Shown here: positions 46,391 to 58,552 of the stretch, piece after piece | How the letters are laid out: every line of letters starts with the position of its first letter | Position numbering within the stretch: position 1 is the first letter of the stretch | The notes under the pieces: generated by a model | The model's database searches: none | What the model was told of the DNA's origin: nothing | Seen by the model: the letters and a program-made list of their open reading frames with translations, nothing else | Translations under genes and position numbers: made by a program | Assembly: GCA_038277395.1 (NCBI GenBank) | Contig: CM076196.1 | Span: forward strand, 131,003,410-131,067,409 | Direction: 5' to 3' | DNA length: 64,000 nt | Origin: Dryocosmus kuriphilus | Lineage: Eukaryota; Arthropoda; Insecta; Hymenoptera; Cynipidae

Positions 46391-46768
46391 ACCAGTGTTC
46401 ACAGAACGTGGGATTTTTCGACCCCCACCTGTTTCCCATCTGGGAGAATACATGCAAACGTCGTGCGTCGGTAAGATGTCCCTGCTACAAGCTGTTCGTG
46501 TAAAGCCGAAAATGCACGAACACGCACGATTTAACACTCGCCGACGACAGCCGAGTCGCGTTCGCGACTGATCGGGTTTTCGACCTTGAAGACTTTGAAA
46601 GCATTAGGAGATACGAGCTGATTTTTCACTTTTAAGAAATTCGGTGGGAGCTTGTGAAGTTGGCTGACGTTACATTTTAACTCTCTTCTCATTGGTCTAA
46701 TACCTGATAATGAAGAAAGCGTTGAACAGAAAGGCACCAAATATGAACTTTTCAGATGTAGCGGAAAG

Positions 46769-48490
46769 CAGGGTGGCCACAGAACCGGAAAAAACCGGGA
46801 AAAAAGCCGGGAATTCGGAACAACCGGGAAAAAACCGGGAATTTCGTTCGAACTCCGGGAAGAAAATGAAGACTCTATTATAGGTATAATTCGAGCAGGC
46901 AGCAAGTGGCAGCGAGCCATCGGGGGCGAGGAAGGGGAGCGAAGCGGGCAGAGCTGCTTGCACTGCTAGGAGTCGTAGTGGTGGGGTAGCGGCTAGCAAA
47001 GACATTGAATTACACTCTCCTTTTTATCGACTTTTCTGTTACCGCGGCAATCAGGACCGCTAGAAATACTACAACTATTTCTTATCAACAAGTTATGCTT
47101 TTTCGGAAAGTTGCAGAGCTTTTTACGTGGTATTCCTCTCAAAAATGTTTGAACGCAGTCCCCTGACGTATCCATTAACAAGGTACATATCCTGCTTGAA
47201 TCCAGAGGTAATTGCCAACTCCAACCATGTCGCCCGAAAGCGTCTTGAATTGTGTGTCGAGCAGCTAGTTGAGAAGGAACATGTCCCCGGTTCAGTAGCA
47301 GACAAAGTTAAGGATGAATACGTTAAACTGTGTTCTACTCCATCATCTGCAGCATCATTTTCTGCGTATTGTAGACGTGAACAGCGCCTCGATCATTTCT
47401 GGAGAGATGTAATTAGCAAGCATGGAAAGGAGATACCTAATCTCCTATGTTTTGTGAAGAAGATTCTCGTCCTCTCGCACGGCAATGCCACCATGGAGCG
47501 CGGTTTTTCCGTGAACAAGGAGTGCCTGGTAGAAAATCAGGCAGAGAAGAGTATTGTTGCTCAACGCCTGGTCTACGATGCCATTTTGAATGCAGGTGGT
47601 GTAAAGGAGATAGAAATCTCAAAAAGTCTCATTCATTACGCCCGAAATGCTCGGAGCAGGTACCAGGAGTATATGGAAATGAAGAAACAGGAAAGAAGTG
47701 AGAAGGATGCAGAGAGAAACCGTAAGAGGGAATCTGCTCGCATAATAAAAGAATTGGAAACGAAGAAGGCCAGGCTGCTTGCTGATGCTCAGAAAGAGGC
47801 ATCAATTATTGAAGAGCAAGTAAAGGAACTTGCCAAGTAGTTCAGTTGCGTGGGTGCTGGCAATGAGAATACTTTTTTCTAATCTCGGAATCCTGATACT
47901 CATTGTGATTAATATGTGATCATTGTCGACTTATTCATGCTGCTACGCGTCAGTAGTGTCGAGAGAAACTTTTATTTTGAGATACAATATTACTATGTAC
48001 TTTTTTACTTTCCATGTTTCATTTGTGATTTCTTTGTGATCATTGCGTAGTTATTTGCTTCTATGCAACAGTAGTGGCGAAAGATATTTTTATTTTGAGT
48101 ACAAACATGTACTTTTTCATTTTCTACGTTGAGACTGAATAAATAAGTTAAACTGTTTTGTTATGATAATTTGCCTTTTTCAGTGCAGTTATATTACGTG
48201 TATGTGTACTCACGTACTGAAAGCTACAACACATTGAAAGAATAGAATTTTACGAAACACCTTCGAATTTTGTTGCACGGATTCTTCGAAAAATCTTCAT
48301 TTTGCCTTGTTTAAAACGATTAAATTTTTCCAAATTAGTTTATTTGCTAAAAATTATGAAGAATTTTGCAGGAAAATCCCGAAAACACGTCAGAACTGTT
48401 ACTAAAAAAAACAGGAAAATTTTCGAAATGTACCCGGGAAAACCGGGAAAAAACCGGGAAATTAAAATCCCTCATCCTGTGGCCACCCTG
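46769..48490 (+). mobile_element. Deleted hAT transposon in the left arm of the palindrome
   Basis: Inverted ends CAGGGTGGCCACAG (46769) and GTGGCCACCCTG (to 48490), each followed inward by repeated CCGGGAAAA blocks; the ends match over the first 12 bases. 1722 bp long. Only the C-terminal part of the transposase is left. The 8 bp outside the ends (GCGGAAAG and AGAAAGAC) do not match, so the target duplication is decayed or was lost. Confidence 0.85.
47127..47840 (+). pseudogene. hAT transposase C-terminal fragment with dimerisation domain
   Basis: An open frame of 237 codons that starts inside the catalytic region (FERSPLTYPLTRYISCLNPE). It runs through EQRLDHFWRDVISKHGKEIP, then the dimerisation block KKILVLSHGNATMERGFSVN, LVENQAEKSIVAQRLVYDAI and a charged coiled-coil tail (ERSEKDAERNRKRESARII) to a stop at 47838. 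The last catalytic acidic residue (E of ERG) is present, but the zinc finger and both catalytic aspartate blocks are absent, so it could at most bind and interfere with a full transposase. The frame itself has no stops. Confidence 0.8.
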
Positions 48491-49423
48491 AGAAAGACTT
48501 TAAATACATGTAATGAAGTCTTGAAATATTTAATGATTATGCTTTTCAGGTATTGGATATATATGTAGGAGATTTTGAGGTTAGGTTAATATCTATTATT
48601 TTCAAGTGTATTTTTCATTATCTATGTTTTATTTTTCAATTGATTTTAAATATTCTAAAGTTAAAATGATAATAATGATAATTATTTTTAATTTATTAAA
48701 TTAATCAACATTTTACTTTATATATTTACCTCTGATAATTACCGTTCTTTTAATTCAAATAATAGTTATATAATAACCGAAAGTTATTAACTTGACCTTT
48801 CTTAATATATATGAGAACTTTACAAAACCTTTAATGTCTTAAAATACTTATATCTTGAACATTACAAAATTTACTTCTTACAATTTTATATTAATTGTAA
48901 AATATAAATTTAACAAAATTTATTTTATAAAGAAATATTTAATTATTTTAAAAGGACCGCGGTCTGACTTAAAATGTTTTTGGTCTCACAAAGTTTTACA
49001 GATTAAGTTTTTTAATGCAACTTTACTTTTTAAATCTTAGAAAAACGTGAAATAGATGACAAATATTTTTAAAATAGGTGAAAATGATGAACAGGAGGAA
49101 ACTGAGAACCAGTGATGACTACATTTTTTATTTATATTAATGTAATTTAGAACAGATTGAGAAAAATCATGAATAATCGATTTATCAAAATTTACTCTGT
49201 CTATAGGAATTCCTCAAAATTTCAGTGCAAAGATAGTTTCGCTTAAAATAGTTACGTCATGATATTCAAAAGTTTAAATATAAATATACCTACAGTTGCT
49301 CAGTTATAAATTGATAAATTTCAAACATGTGAAATTAAAATTGACTAAAGTTTTAATTTCTAATGTTTCCGTTTAAACATTTCAGTCTGCGTTACATGTG
49401 GTCTACGTTGACGGAAACTCAAC

Positions 49424-49496
49424 GAGACCCTAGTGTAGTGGTTAACGTTCTGGTTTCATAAGCAAGGAATTGCTGAATCGAATCCTGCCGGTGAAC
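49424..49496 (+). other. tRNA-Met-like segment with Pol III terminator, left arm
   Basis: A-box match TAGTGTAGTGG (49431-49441), an anticodon-loop-like TTCATAA with CAT at 49457-49459, a B-box-like GAATCGAATCCT (49475-49486), then a run of 10 T (49497-49506). The anticodon stem (CTGGT/GCAAG) pairs at four of five positions. The acceptor stem is not formed, so this is tRNA-derived rather than a functional tRNA. Confidence 0.5.
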
Positions 49497-51396
49497 TTTT
49501 TTTTTTAATATTTCAAATTTGTTACAAGCGATGTTTATTTTGTAATTAATTGTAATAATTTTCTTTTGCGGGAAAAGGGATTCTGGAAAAATCGTATGGG
49601 AGTGAACTTTTTTTTTAAATCACATAATATACGATATCTGCAATCTGCATTTCAAATAAATACTAGATATATTATAAATACTAAATTATTTTATAATCCA
49701 GTTTAGTTTAAAATACTAATTAATTTCAAGCTTATATTTAAAATAAGAGAATGCGGGTTTTTTTTTAACGGAAGTCAATGTTTTAAAACAGTGGAAAAGT
49801 GATTAAAATTTGGACAAAATATTTAAAAGACCTTACTTTAAAAATGCGACCGAAAATGTCAAAAGCATATATTAAATAAGCTTAAATTTTTGATTTCCTG
49901 GTTTCAATAGTCGTTCTGAAAGATTGATAAATATTCTTTTGTATAATTTAGCTTATACGTATATCTTCGTAATACAGCACAGGTGTTCTAAAGGAATTTA
50001 AAAACAAAAACAATCGTCAAGTAATTGCAGTTAACGTAAATACTTTAATAAACATAAAAGTTGCGGATTTTTTTAAACAATGCAAAAATCATAAAGTATT
50101 CCATAATTTATTATTCTAATATTTTACTGGAATATGATATACATTAATTTTTTATAAAAAAAATTCTTGTAAATACATATTTGGCCATTTTTGAAATTGA
50201 ACGACATTTTGGACCATGTTTTACCCTAGAGTATAGATTCCAGGAATGAAATTATAAAATTATCTGCATTTATCAGTAAAATAATATAAGAACTTGTCTT
50301 CGAAATGATGCCAAAAGCTTTTAAAAATGTTAGCAGGCTTTATAGATCTGGCTTTAAACTTTTTTGTACCATTTGGAGAAATAGATATTTCTCTTATCGT
50401 TTTTCAGGATTCGATATTTCCCTAAATAAAAAACAGATAAAAATACAGTTAGAAATTTAATACCTTTTGTGATGAGAATGTAAAAAATAAAAATAAAAAA
50501 AGGTAAAAATTTCGTGCAGTTGTTTTTTTTGAAATTCACAGACATTTTGGTAATCAGACTCCTTTCCACACCACCGCGGAGGTAGAGTTTAAGGCGCGTT
50601 TTTTTTAACGTGGTATTTTACTGACAAATGCAGATAATTTTATAATTTTATTCCTGGAATCTATACCCTAGGATAAAACATGGTCCAAAATGTCGTTTAG
50701 TTTCAAAAATGGCCAACTATGTATGTATTTACAAGAATTTTTTTAATAAAAATTAATGTCTATTATATTCCAATAAAATATTAGAATAATAAATTATGGA
50801 ATACTTTATGATTTTTGCATTGTTTAAAAAAATCCACAACTTCCATGTTTATTAAAGCATTTACGTTAACTGCAATTACTTGACGATTGTTTATTTTTAA
50901 ATTCTTTTAGAACACCTGTGCTGTATTACAAAGATATACGTATAAGCTAAATTATACAAAAGAATATTTATCAATCTTTCAGAACGACTATTGAAACCGG
51001 GAAATCAAAAATTTCAGCTTATTTAATATATGCTTTTGACATTTTCGGTCGCATTTTTAAAGTAAGACCTTTTAAATATTTTGTCCAAATTTTAATCACT
51101 TTTCCACTGTTTTAAAACATTGACTTCGGTTAAAAAAAATTCGCATTCTCTTATTTTAAATATAAGCTTGAAATTAATTAATATTTCAAACTAAACTGGA
51201 TTATAAAATAATTTAGTATTTATAATATAGTATTTATTTGAAATGCAGATTGCAGATGTCGTATATTATGTGATTTAAAAAAAAAGTCCACTCCTATACG
51301 ATTTTTCCAGAATCCCTTTTTTCGCAAAAAAATTATTACAATTAATTACAAAATAAACATCCTTTGTAACAAATTTGAAATATTTTTAAAAAAAAA

Positions 51397-51470
51397 GTTC
51401 ACCTGCAGGATTCGATCCATCAATCCCTCGCTTATGAAGCCACAACCTTAACCACTACACTACGGTCTCG
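51397..51470 (-). other. tRNA-Met-like segment, right arm (inverted copy)
   Basis: Inverted counterpart of 49424-49496, with TAGTGTAGTGG, TTCATAAGC and ATCGAATCCTGC on the minus strand followed by a 9-T run. It shows several independent substitutions, but A- and B-box cores are unchanged. Confidence 0.5.
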
Positions 51471-53361
51471 TTGAGTTTCCGTCAACGTAGACCACATGTA
51501 ACGCAGACTGAAATGTTTAAACGGAAACATTAGAAATTAAAACTTTAGTCAATTTTAATTTCACATGTTTGAAATTTATCAATTTATAACTGAACAACTG
51601 TAGGTATATTTATATTTAAACTTTTGAATATCATGACGTAACTATTTTAAGCGAAACTATTTTTGCACTGAAATTTTGAGGAATTACTATAGACAGAGTA
51701 AATTTTGATAAATCGATTATTCATGATTTTTTTCAATCAGTTCTAAATTACATTAATATAAATAAAATGTAGTCATCACTGGTTCTCAGTTTCCTCCTGT
51801 TCATCATTTTCACCTATTTTAAAAATATTTGTCATCTATTTCACGTTTTTCTAAGATTTAAAAAGTAAAGTTGCATTAAAAAAACTTAATCTGTAAAACT
51901 TTGTGAGACCAAAACCATTTTAAATCAGACCGCGGTCCTTTTAAAATAATCAAATATTTCTTTATAAAATAAATTTTGTTAAATTTATATTTTACAATTA
52001 ATATAAAATTGTAAGAAGTAAATTTTGTAATGTTCAAGATATAAGTATTTTAAGATAATAAAGGTTTTTTAAAGTTCTCATATATTAAGAAAGATCAAGT
52101 TAATAACTTTCGGTTATTATATAACTATTATTTGAATTAAAAGAACGGTAATTAAGAGAGGTAAATATATAAAGTAAAATGTTGATTAATTTAATAAATT
52201 AAAAATAATTATCATTATTATCATTTTAACTTTATAATATTTAAAATCAATTGAAAAATAAAACATAGATAATGAAAAATACACTTGAAAGTAATAGTTA
52301 TTAACCTAACCTCAATATCTCCTACATACATACCGGGTGTCTAAAAAGTCCCGGGACGATTGGATATTTCCTCAGGTAAAATAATTCTCAAAAAAGTGAA
52401 GGTCATTCCTGAAGTAAATTTCAACGAAGAATTCAATGGTGACCTTCATTTTGACCTTGAAGTTGACCTTCATGGCTTTTTGAAGGTCAACTTTGTTTTT
52501 TTAAATGGAAACCCCCTTTTTTTTACATCTGCAATTGATAGAGAGGAAAATTCTACGTTCAGGTACGTACCCAAGTCATAGGTCAATTGTAACGTTCAAG
52601 GTCAGTTAGAGGTTATTTGAAATTAACAAAGTTTTCCAAGAGGTCAGTGTAATTCCTGAAGTAAATAATTGCCACAAAACCGGGAAATCATGGAAATTCA
52701 TGGAATGTCAGGGAAATTTTTTGAACCTGGAAAATGTCATGGAATGTCAGGGAAATTTTATAAATGTCATGGAAAATCAGATTTATCTTATTATTTCTTT
52801 TCTTTTCTTTAAAATTATTTTTCATTATCTTCTGACCGACCGGCAGTCGAGAAGGTCATTAAGACATTATTTACACAGCTCCGGGGAAAACCCAAGGGGA
52901 AACATTTAAAGCCCCATTTTATTATTTTATTGCTGTTGCCGCCTCTGTCTGCCGATCTCTAATGACTAGCCTAGCCTAGACTCTACCTATAGAGTCTCTA
53001 GGCGTTTATAAAGATTAAACAAGGTTTTCTAGAACGGGGAAATTTTCGACCCCCCATAAGCTTGCAATGGGCTTCATTGCAATAGGTTTATAAGAGCTCA
53101 CAGAACTGTTTTCCGAATCAGTATCGAGTTGAAACTTTGAAGACGAGGTTGAAATTCTAAGTTTAGTGGCAAGATGTCTTTTTACTTTGTTTTCTGATGT
53201 GTTAGTCGAAACATTTTTTTTCTGTGGAAATATAATCGAATCAGTGCAGTGTCTAATAAAAATTGTAAGTATAAAGAATTAATATACAGATTTATGAAAT
53301 AATTTTTTTTTTAAATAAGTGTTTTGTTTAGCATTTTCATCTTTTTTTGTACTTCTTTTAA

Positions 53362-54186
53362 GGGGTTACATCACCCTGGCGCGTCGAAAAACTAAGCTTT
53401 TTTTGTGAATTTTTTTCTCGAATTCTATGGGATGGATTAAAATAAAATTTTAGGGCTTTATTGCACATATACTCAAGTTCTAAAAAATATTTTTTATTCA
53501 AAAATTTACAAGAAAATGACGTCGTGGCATTATACTAAACGAAAACTAAATTTTTTGAAGGAGGAATGCGGTGGGCAGTGTAGCAATCGTGGTGTTTCAT
53601 CAAGAAAAAAAAATATTTTTCTTAATTTACAATTGTTTATCTCGCGAAATATCTAAGATTTTAAATTTTGCTTGAAAATTCACAAATTTGTATGAGTTCA
53701 AACTTTGTTCTTTTTTTTCACCAAAACAACGATTTTATTTTGTTAATTACAAACGCAATAATTTATCAACCATAGAAATCGTGGGTATTTCGCTAGAAAA
53801 TCTATCTGCTGACAAGTTGTGATTAAAATTTCAAGTCAATCGGACAAAAATTAAGTAAGTTATGCTGCCCACCGATTTGAAAAACATAGTTTCGAGAAAA
53901 ACGCGTTTAAAGTTTGCAAACGTATTTGTGATATGAAATTTTAAAAATATGGGCTTTCTGATTTTTGTACCTTAACTTTACCTGCAAAAACGACCAACAG
54001 TGCTGTTATACCATACAATCAAACGTTTCGGAGCGCTCGGAGGCGCTTCAGAAAAAAATCGTAAAAAAAAATTATAACAGCCTTTCCACCAAAATTCTTG
54101 ATGAATGTTATTCTTAAATAGTTTATACATCATTTAAACGAATAAAAAAATTTTCGAAAAAAAAACTTGCAGGGTGATGTAACCCC
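53362..54186. mobile_element. TTAA-flanked MITE inside the hAT
   Basis: Inverted tips GGGGTTACATCACCCTG and CAGGGTGATGTAACCCC are perfect over 17 bp and flanked by TTAA (53358-53361, 54187-54190). 825 bp, no coding sequence. TTAA duplications occur in piggyBac and Kolobok elements; the tip does not decide between them. Confidence 0.85.
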
Positions 54187-54298
54187 TTAATTAACAACAG
54201 AATTTTTTGACATATTGAATATTATTTCAAAAAATTGTATTTTAAGATGAAATTAACTTATAAAAAATAAACATGTTCAATTCTTGTACAGATTATTA

Positions 54299-56878
54299 AA
54301 CATCATGTCGAAAAAAAAGTCATATTTCAATGATTTATGGCTACAAGAGCCACAATTTCACTGGGTCAAAAAGGCCGACATTCAAACGTCCTGCTATTGC
54401 AAAATTTGCAAAAAAACTTTCGGTTTGAGCAACATGGGAAGAACAGCTCTAATCAGTCATCAAGATGGAAAAAAGCACAAGGAGCTCGCCGCAAGAGAAA
54501 AAACATTGGTGAAGATCGACAGTTTCTTCAATGAAAAAGATGGTGACAAAGGTAATTATTTTAGATTTATTATTAATATTTATCTATCTAACAGTTTCGA
54601 ACGTTTACGTCAGTGGAAAGTTATTTTACTGCACTAGATTCACTCCCAAAGTCACAAAATCATTTCGAAAGTCGAACAATATCAATGAAAATTCCCAAAA
54701 TGTCCAAAGAGCTCTAAAATAATCTCAACCCTCGACCGCACTACATTCACGCCCATAATCATCCTCAAAATACAGAAAAAACCATTAAAATTCCACATAA
54801 TTTAAGACTTATAATTAATTAATTAATTAATAATGGAACCAATTTAATCAAATGCATTCATTTGCATTAATTACTTATTCATTAATGTTATATTTCAGAG
54901 AACTTCGTGGAAAGCAGAAGGACTAAAGAGGGATCAGTGACCGTGTCAACAACGGGCAAACAGGTGGACATGCTGAAAGAATTCTGTATCAAAGATGATA
55001 CCGTAAGAGCGTCAATAGTTTGGAGTTTGAGTACGGTGTACTCGCATATACCGATTTCTGCGTCTGTGAGTATGCTAGAGTGCGCAAGACTAGCTTTTCC
55101 CGATAGTGAGATTCTTCATTCGCTGAAATTAGATAGGACAAAATTATCTTATACGATAGTACACGGATTGGCACCTTATTTGCGAGAAAAATTAGAAAAG
55201 TGTGTAGAGAATAGCACAAATTTTTCCATAGCTTTTGACGAGTCCTTCAATAAAATTTCAAAAACAGAACAACTAGATATAATTGTGAGATTGTGGGATA
55301 CTGATAAAAGAAAAAGCTTATTCGCGATATCTGTCATCTTCATTTTTAGGTCATACGAAAGCCACAAATATTTTATCGGGTATTCAAGAAAGTTTGAAAA
55401 GGTTTAATTTAAAGTATTTGACGCAGCTGTCAATGGATGGACCAAATGTGAACAAAAAAGTCCTTAAGGACTTAAAAATCTATTTATCAGGACTAGAGTT
55501 TAATTTTCCAGAACTTTTTGACATAGGAACTTGTGGTCTACACACGCTCAATAATTCTTTTCAAACATCGATGAAAGAAACTGATTGGAAGTTGGTCCAA
55601 TTTCTCAGATCAATTTACTATTTATTTAGCAAGTCTGCTGCTCGGCGAGATGACTATGTTGCATTAAACAAGTCAGCTGGTTTTCCAGAAAAGTACTGCG
55701 AAGTACGCTGGTTAAATAATCGCCCAGCAGCAGAAACAGCAGTTAAAATTCTAAAAAACTTGAAGGAATTTATGAATTATTACATAGACTTGAAAAAAGA
55801 TAGTACTATTCCTGATTTTCAGTTTCTGAACGATTGCTTGAGAGATCCATTGATAGAAGCTAAGCTTCAATTTTTTATTAGCATATGTAATGAGTTAGAA
55901 CCGTTTTTGAAATTGTATCAAACCGAGAGTCCAATGGTGCCCTTTCTTTATGATGATCTAAAATTTCTCATCACTAGTCTTATGGAAAAATTTGTGAAGA
56001 AAGAAGTTTTATCAAATACGCAGATTGTTAATATTGACGTTCATAATGTCGACAATACCGTAAGCGTTAAAGATATCGATTTAGGTTACGGAACTAGAGA
56101 TGCTCTTAAAAAATCAAAAGCTTCCGAAAAAGATGTTTTAGTGTTTAAAAAAGATTGCTTGAAAATATTAAAACATTTAGTTAACAAGCTGCTGAAAAAG
56201 TCGCCAATAACAAGTAAATTGTTGAAATCTTTGAGTTTTTGTAACCCAGTGTTAATTGGAAGATCAAAGAGTGTTAGTTTTTCTCGACTTAAATCTTGTT
56301 TGGAATTTTTTGTTGATAAGGCAAGAATCAGCGCATTGCAAGCAGACAAGAGCGAAAAAGAATTTCGATACTTAGTCAGCGATCCTATAGTTGTAGATAA
56401 ATGTACAAATTATAAAAAGGAAACCGATCGTTTAGACTCATTTTGGGTTGCGTTGATTAAAAGCAGGCAATCGGATGAACAGTCTTCTTTGTTGCCAATT
56501 TTACAAAAAATTTTTGTTATGTTTCATGGAAACGCGGATATCGAGCGAGGATTTTCGATTAATAAGCATTGCTTGATCGTCAATCAATCGTCACAATCGT
56601 TGATCGCGCAAAGGCTCGTTTATGACGAAATTATAAATGTAGAAGGAGTTAAAAATTTCGAGATCAACAAAGAAGTAATTAGGGCTGCTATGAACGCGCG
56701 TAGGAAATACGATGAGTATTTGGAACAACAAAAAAAAGAAAGAGCCGACTCAGTGCAGGAGTATTTGAATAAAAAAAGAAAAGCTGAGAAATTGCAAGAG
56801 TTAGAAGCAAAAAGGCGTCGTTTAGAAAAAGAAAGTGCGGATCTTCATTTAGAAATCGATATTGTAAAAAGTTCGTAA
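54299..56878 (+). pseudogene. hAT transposase, two exons, one frameshift
   Basis: Exon 1 (to 54551) encodes a BED/C2H2-like finger: CYCKICKKTFGLSNMG, ISHQDGKKH. A GT-AG intron (54552-54898, phase 1) joins to exon 2, NFVESRRTKEG. Exon 2 holds IVHGLAPYLREKLEKC, AFDESFNKIS (first D), and after a shift near 55310 (A-run in AGAAAAAGC) LSMDGPNVNKKVLKDL (second D) and GTCGLHTLNNSF. The C-terminal dimerisation block is MFHGNADIERGFSIN (E), IVNQSSQSLIAQRLVYDEI, then a coiled-coil tail to 56876. All three acidic catalytic residues, the finger and the dimerisation domain are present; the frameshift is the only clear lesion. I start at the ATG of MSKKKSYFNDLW near 54305; an earlier in-frame codon exists. 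Confidence 0.88.
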
Positions 56879-57232
56879 GTGTTTAGTGTTTAAGTTTATG
56901 TTCAAATAATAAATTGTTTATTACTTTTGACTCCTCTAATTGTTTTTTTATTAAATCCTTCTTTTTAAATTTATCTTTAAGATGGCTTTATAAATAATAA
57001 ATATATTATGAACAATATATTATATTATGAAAATATCATTATTTAATTAATAAATATTAATATTGCTATTAAATTATAATAATAATATTAATAGTACTAT
57101 TCATTATATTATTAATATAATAATAAATTAATTAAAATGTTCTGAGAAAAGTCATGGAAATTTGATCCCATATCATGGAAAATGTCATGGAATGTCAGGG
57201 AAATTTTTTGAAGGTTGATTGTGGCAACCCTG
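56879..57232. other. hAT 3' untranslated region and right subterminal repeats
   Basis: AT-rich, with AATAATAAAT-type runs around 57000-57130 and the GTCATGGAATGTCAGGG subterminal repeat before the right tip. A likely polyadenylation signal AATAAA-like motif occurs near 56907. Confidence 0.5.
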
Positions 57233-57381
57233 AAATTTCAACGAGAAATTCATTGGTGAGCTCTGTATTGATCTTGGTGATGATCTTCAAGGTTTTTTCA
57301 AGGTTTTTTCCAAGCAGTTTACGTTTACGTTTAGCATTACCCAGGAACAACGACGTGGACATAGTAAATTCTGTTCCCTTT

Positions 57382-57465
57382 GGGGTGCTTGATTACCGTG
57401 AGTCCCCTTGCCTCTCACGTTTCGGGGTGCTTGATTAGCGTGAGTCCCCTTGCCTCTCACGCTTC
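57382..57465. repeat. 42-bp tandem duplication after the mariner transposase
   Basis: Two adjacent 42-bp units (57382-57423, 57424-57465) beginning GGGGTGCTTGATTA and containing TCCCCTTGCCTCTCACG, with two differences between them. The second unit touches the transposase stop codon. Confidence 0.8.
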
Positions 57466-58552
57466 AGTGAAGATGTTCGTACTGAAAACCTTGAGCTTCT
57501 TGACAAAAAGCTATGCAATTGTAAAAATGAGTTACAGCATTACGAATCATATCCCTATCAATGAAAGTAGCCTGTTGCAGAATCCGATTCTGCAATTCGT
57601 CTAAGCTTTGGGGTTGCGTTGAGTATACTTTGCTCTTTAAATAACCCCAAAGAAAATAGTCGAGAGGCGTCAGATCAGGAGATCTAGCAGGCCACTCGAT
57701 TTCACCCCTTCTTCCAATCCACCTTTGAGGGAACTGAGTATCCAAATATGCTCGAACCTCCCTACCGTAATGAGCCGCTGCTCCGTCCTGCTTGAACCAA
57801 ATATTTTGAAAATTATCGCCTGTAATCTCCCTTATTCTTGGTACAATTTGGTTTCTGAGAAGCTCTTCATATGCACAGGCATTGAGATTACCATCGCTGA
57901 AGAAAGGGCCTATCAATGTATCATTCAAGATACCGGCCCAAACATTAATCTTTTGTGGATATTGTGTGTGACTCTCCAACATCCAATCAGGATTTGTGTC
58001 GGATCAATATCTACAATTTTGCCTGTTAACTTCACCTTTTAAAGTGAATGTAGCTTCATCTGAAAATACTGTATTGTACAAGAAAAGAGGATCTCTATCA
58101 ATTCTGTCCATTATAATTTCACAAAGTTCAACCCGACGATCAGGATCGTGCTCATTGAGCTCTTGTACCAGATGAACTTTGTAAGGATGGAAATTAATGC
58201 TTTTTAAAATATTTCGCACTGTCTCAGGAGCAACGTCACGCTTATCACTAGCTCGACGTAAACTAAGGTGTGGGTTTTCAACAAATGCTTGAACTATGTC
58301 CATCTGCATCTCCTCAGATCCTGCAGATTTTGGCCGACCAGTTCTCTGAAGCTCCTTGATAGATCCATGATTCATAAAGCGCCTTACAGTTCTTTCAATT
58401 GTTGATTTTGAGACAGGATTTAACCCTTCTCCATTACGAAAAGTGCGATTAAAAAGCAAACGAACTTGATCATAAGATCGAACTCGATCTCCTAAACCAC
58501 GCATCATTAATACAGATACCCTCTCTCGTTCCGAAAGTTTAGCTTGCGCCAT
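57464..58552 (-). pseudogene. DD41D mariner transposase, one premature stop
   Basis: About 361 codons in a single frame, interrupted only by a TGA at 58004-58006 (just after NRQNCRY). A conserved tryptophan (TGG) is likely at that place in relatives, so this is probably one point mutation. The N-terminal half has the paired helix-turn-helix DNA-binding region (SKSTIERTVRRFMNHGSIKE and APETVRNILKSI) and the GRPKS linker. Catalytic residues: VFSDEATF (first D), WFKQDGAAAHYGR (second D), SPDLTPLDYFLWG (third D). I count 41 residues between the second and third D, hence DD41D, the spacing reported for rosa-type elements. Start chosen at MAQAKLSERERVS. A 42-bp tandem repeat begins right after the stop. 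Confidence 0.88.

Larger units (their letters stand above)
39821..46392 (+). mobile_element. R4/Dong-like LINE, longer copy, 5' part (interrupted)
   Basis: Begins directly after the ATAATAATA tail of the previous fragment with a ~0.5-kb GC-balanced leader. Coding sequence follows to 41665, is broken by a minus-strand LINE (41666-45882), and resumes to 46392, where a giant palindromic element is inserted. The copy continues at 59442. Without the insertions it is about 4.8 kb, a normal length for this class. Dong elements of silkworm are known to insert in TAA repeats, and this copy and its neighbour follow that pattern. Confidence 0.85.
52667..57232 (+). mobile_element. hAT transposon with near-intact transposase, inserted in the mariner inverted repeat
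   Basis: The right end is GTGGCAACCCTG (inverted CAGGGTTGCCAC). The left end keeps TTGCCACAA and a CCGGGAAA block but has lost or changed its first bases. Subterminal copies of TGTCATGGAATGTCAGGG occur at both ends. Mariner sequence GAAGTAAAT and AAATTTCAACGAG lies on the two sides. A TTAA-flanked MITE (53362-54186) sits upstream of the gene. Without it the element is about 3.7 kb. Confidence 0.85.

Noticed and set aside
48572..48586. GAGGTTAGGTTAAT as a possible telomeric TTAGG remnant
   Set aside because: Only two imperfect units and mirrored in the other palindrome arm; chance is sufficient.
52360..52581. Protein-like frame MDISSGK... in both mariner ends
   Set aside because: Lies within inverted repeats, present at both ends by symmetry; no evidence that it is coding.
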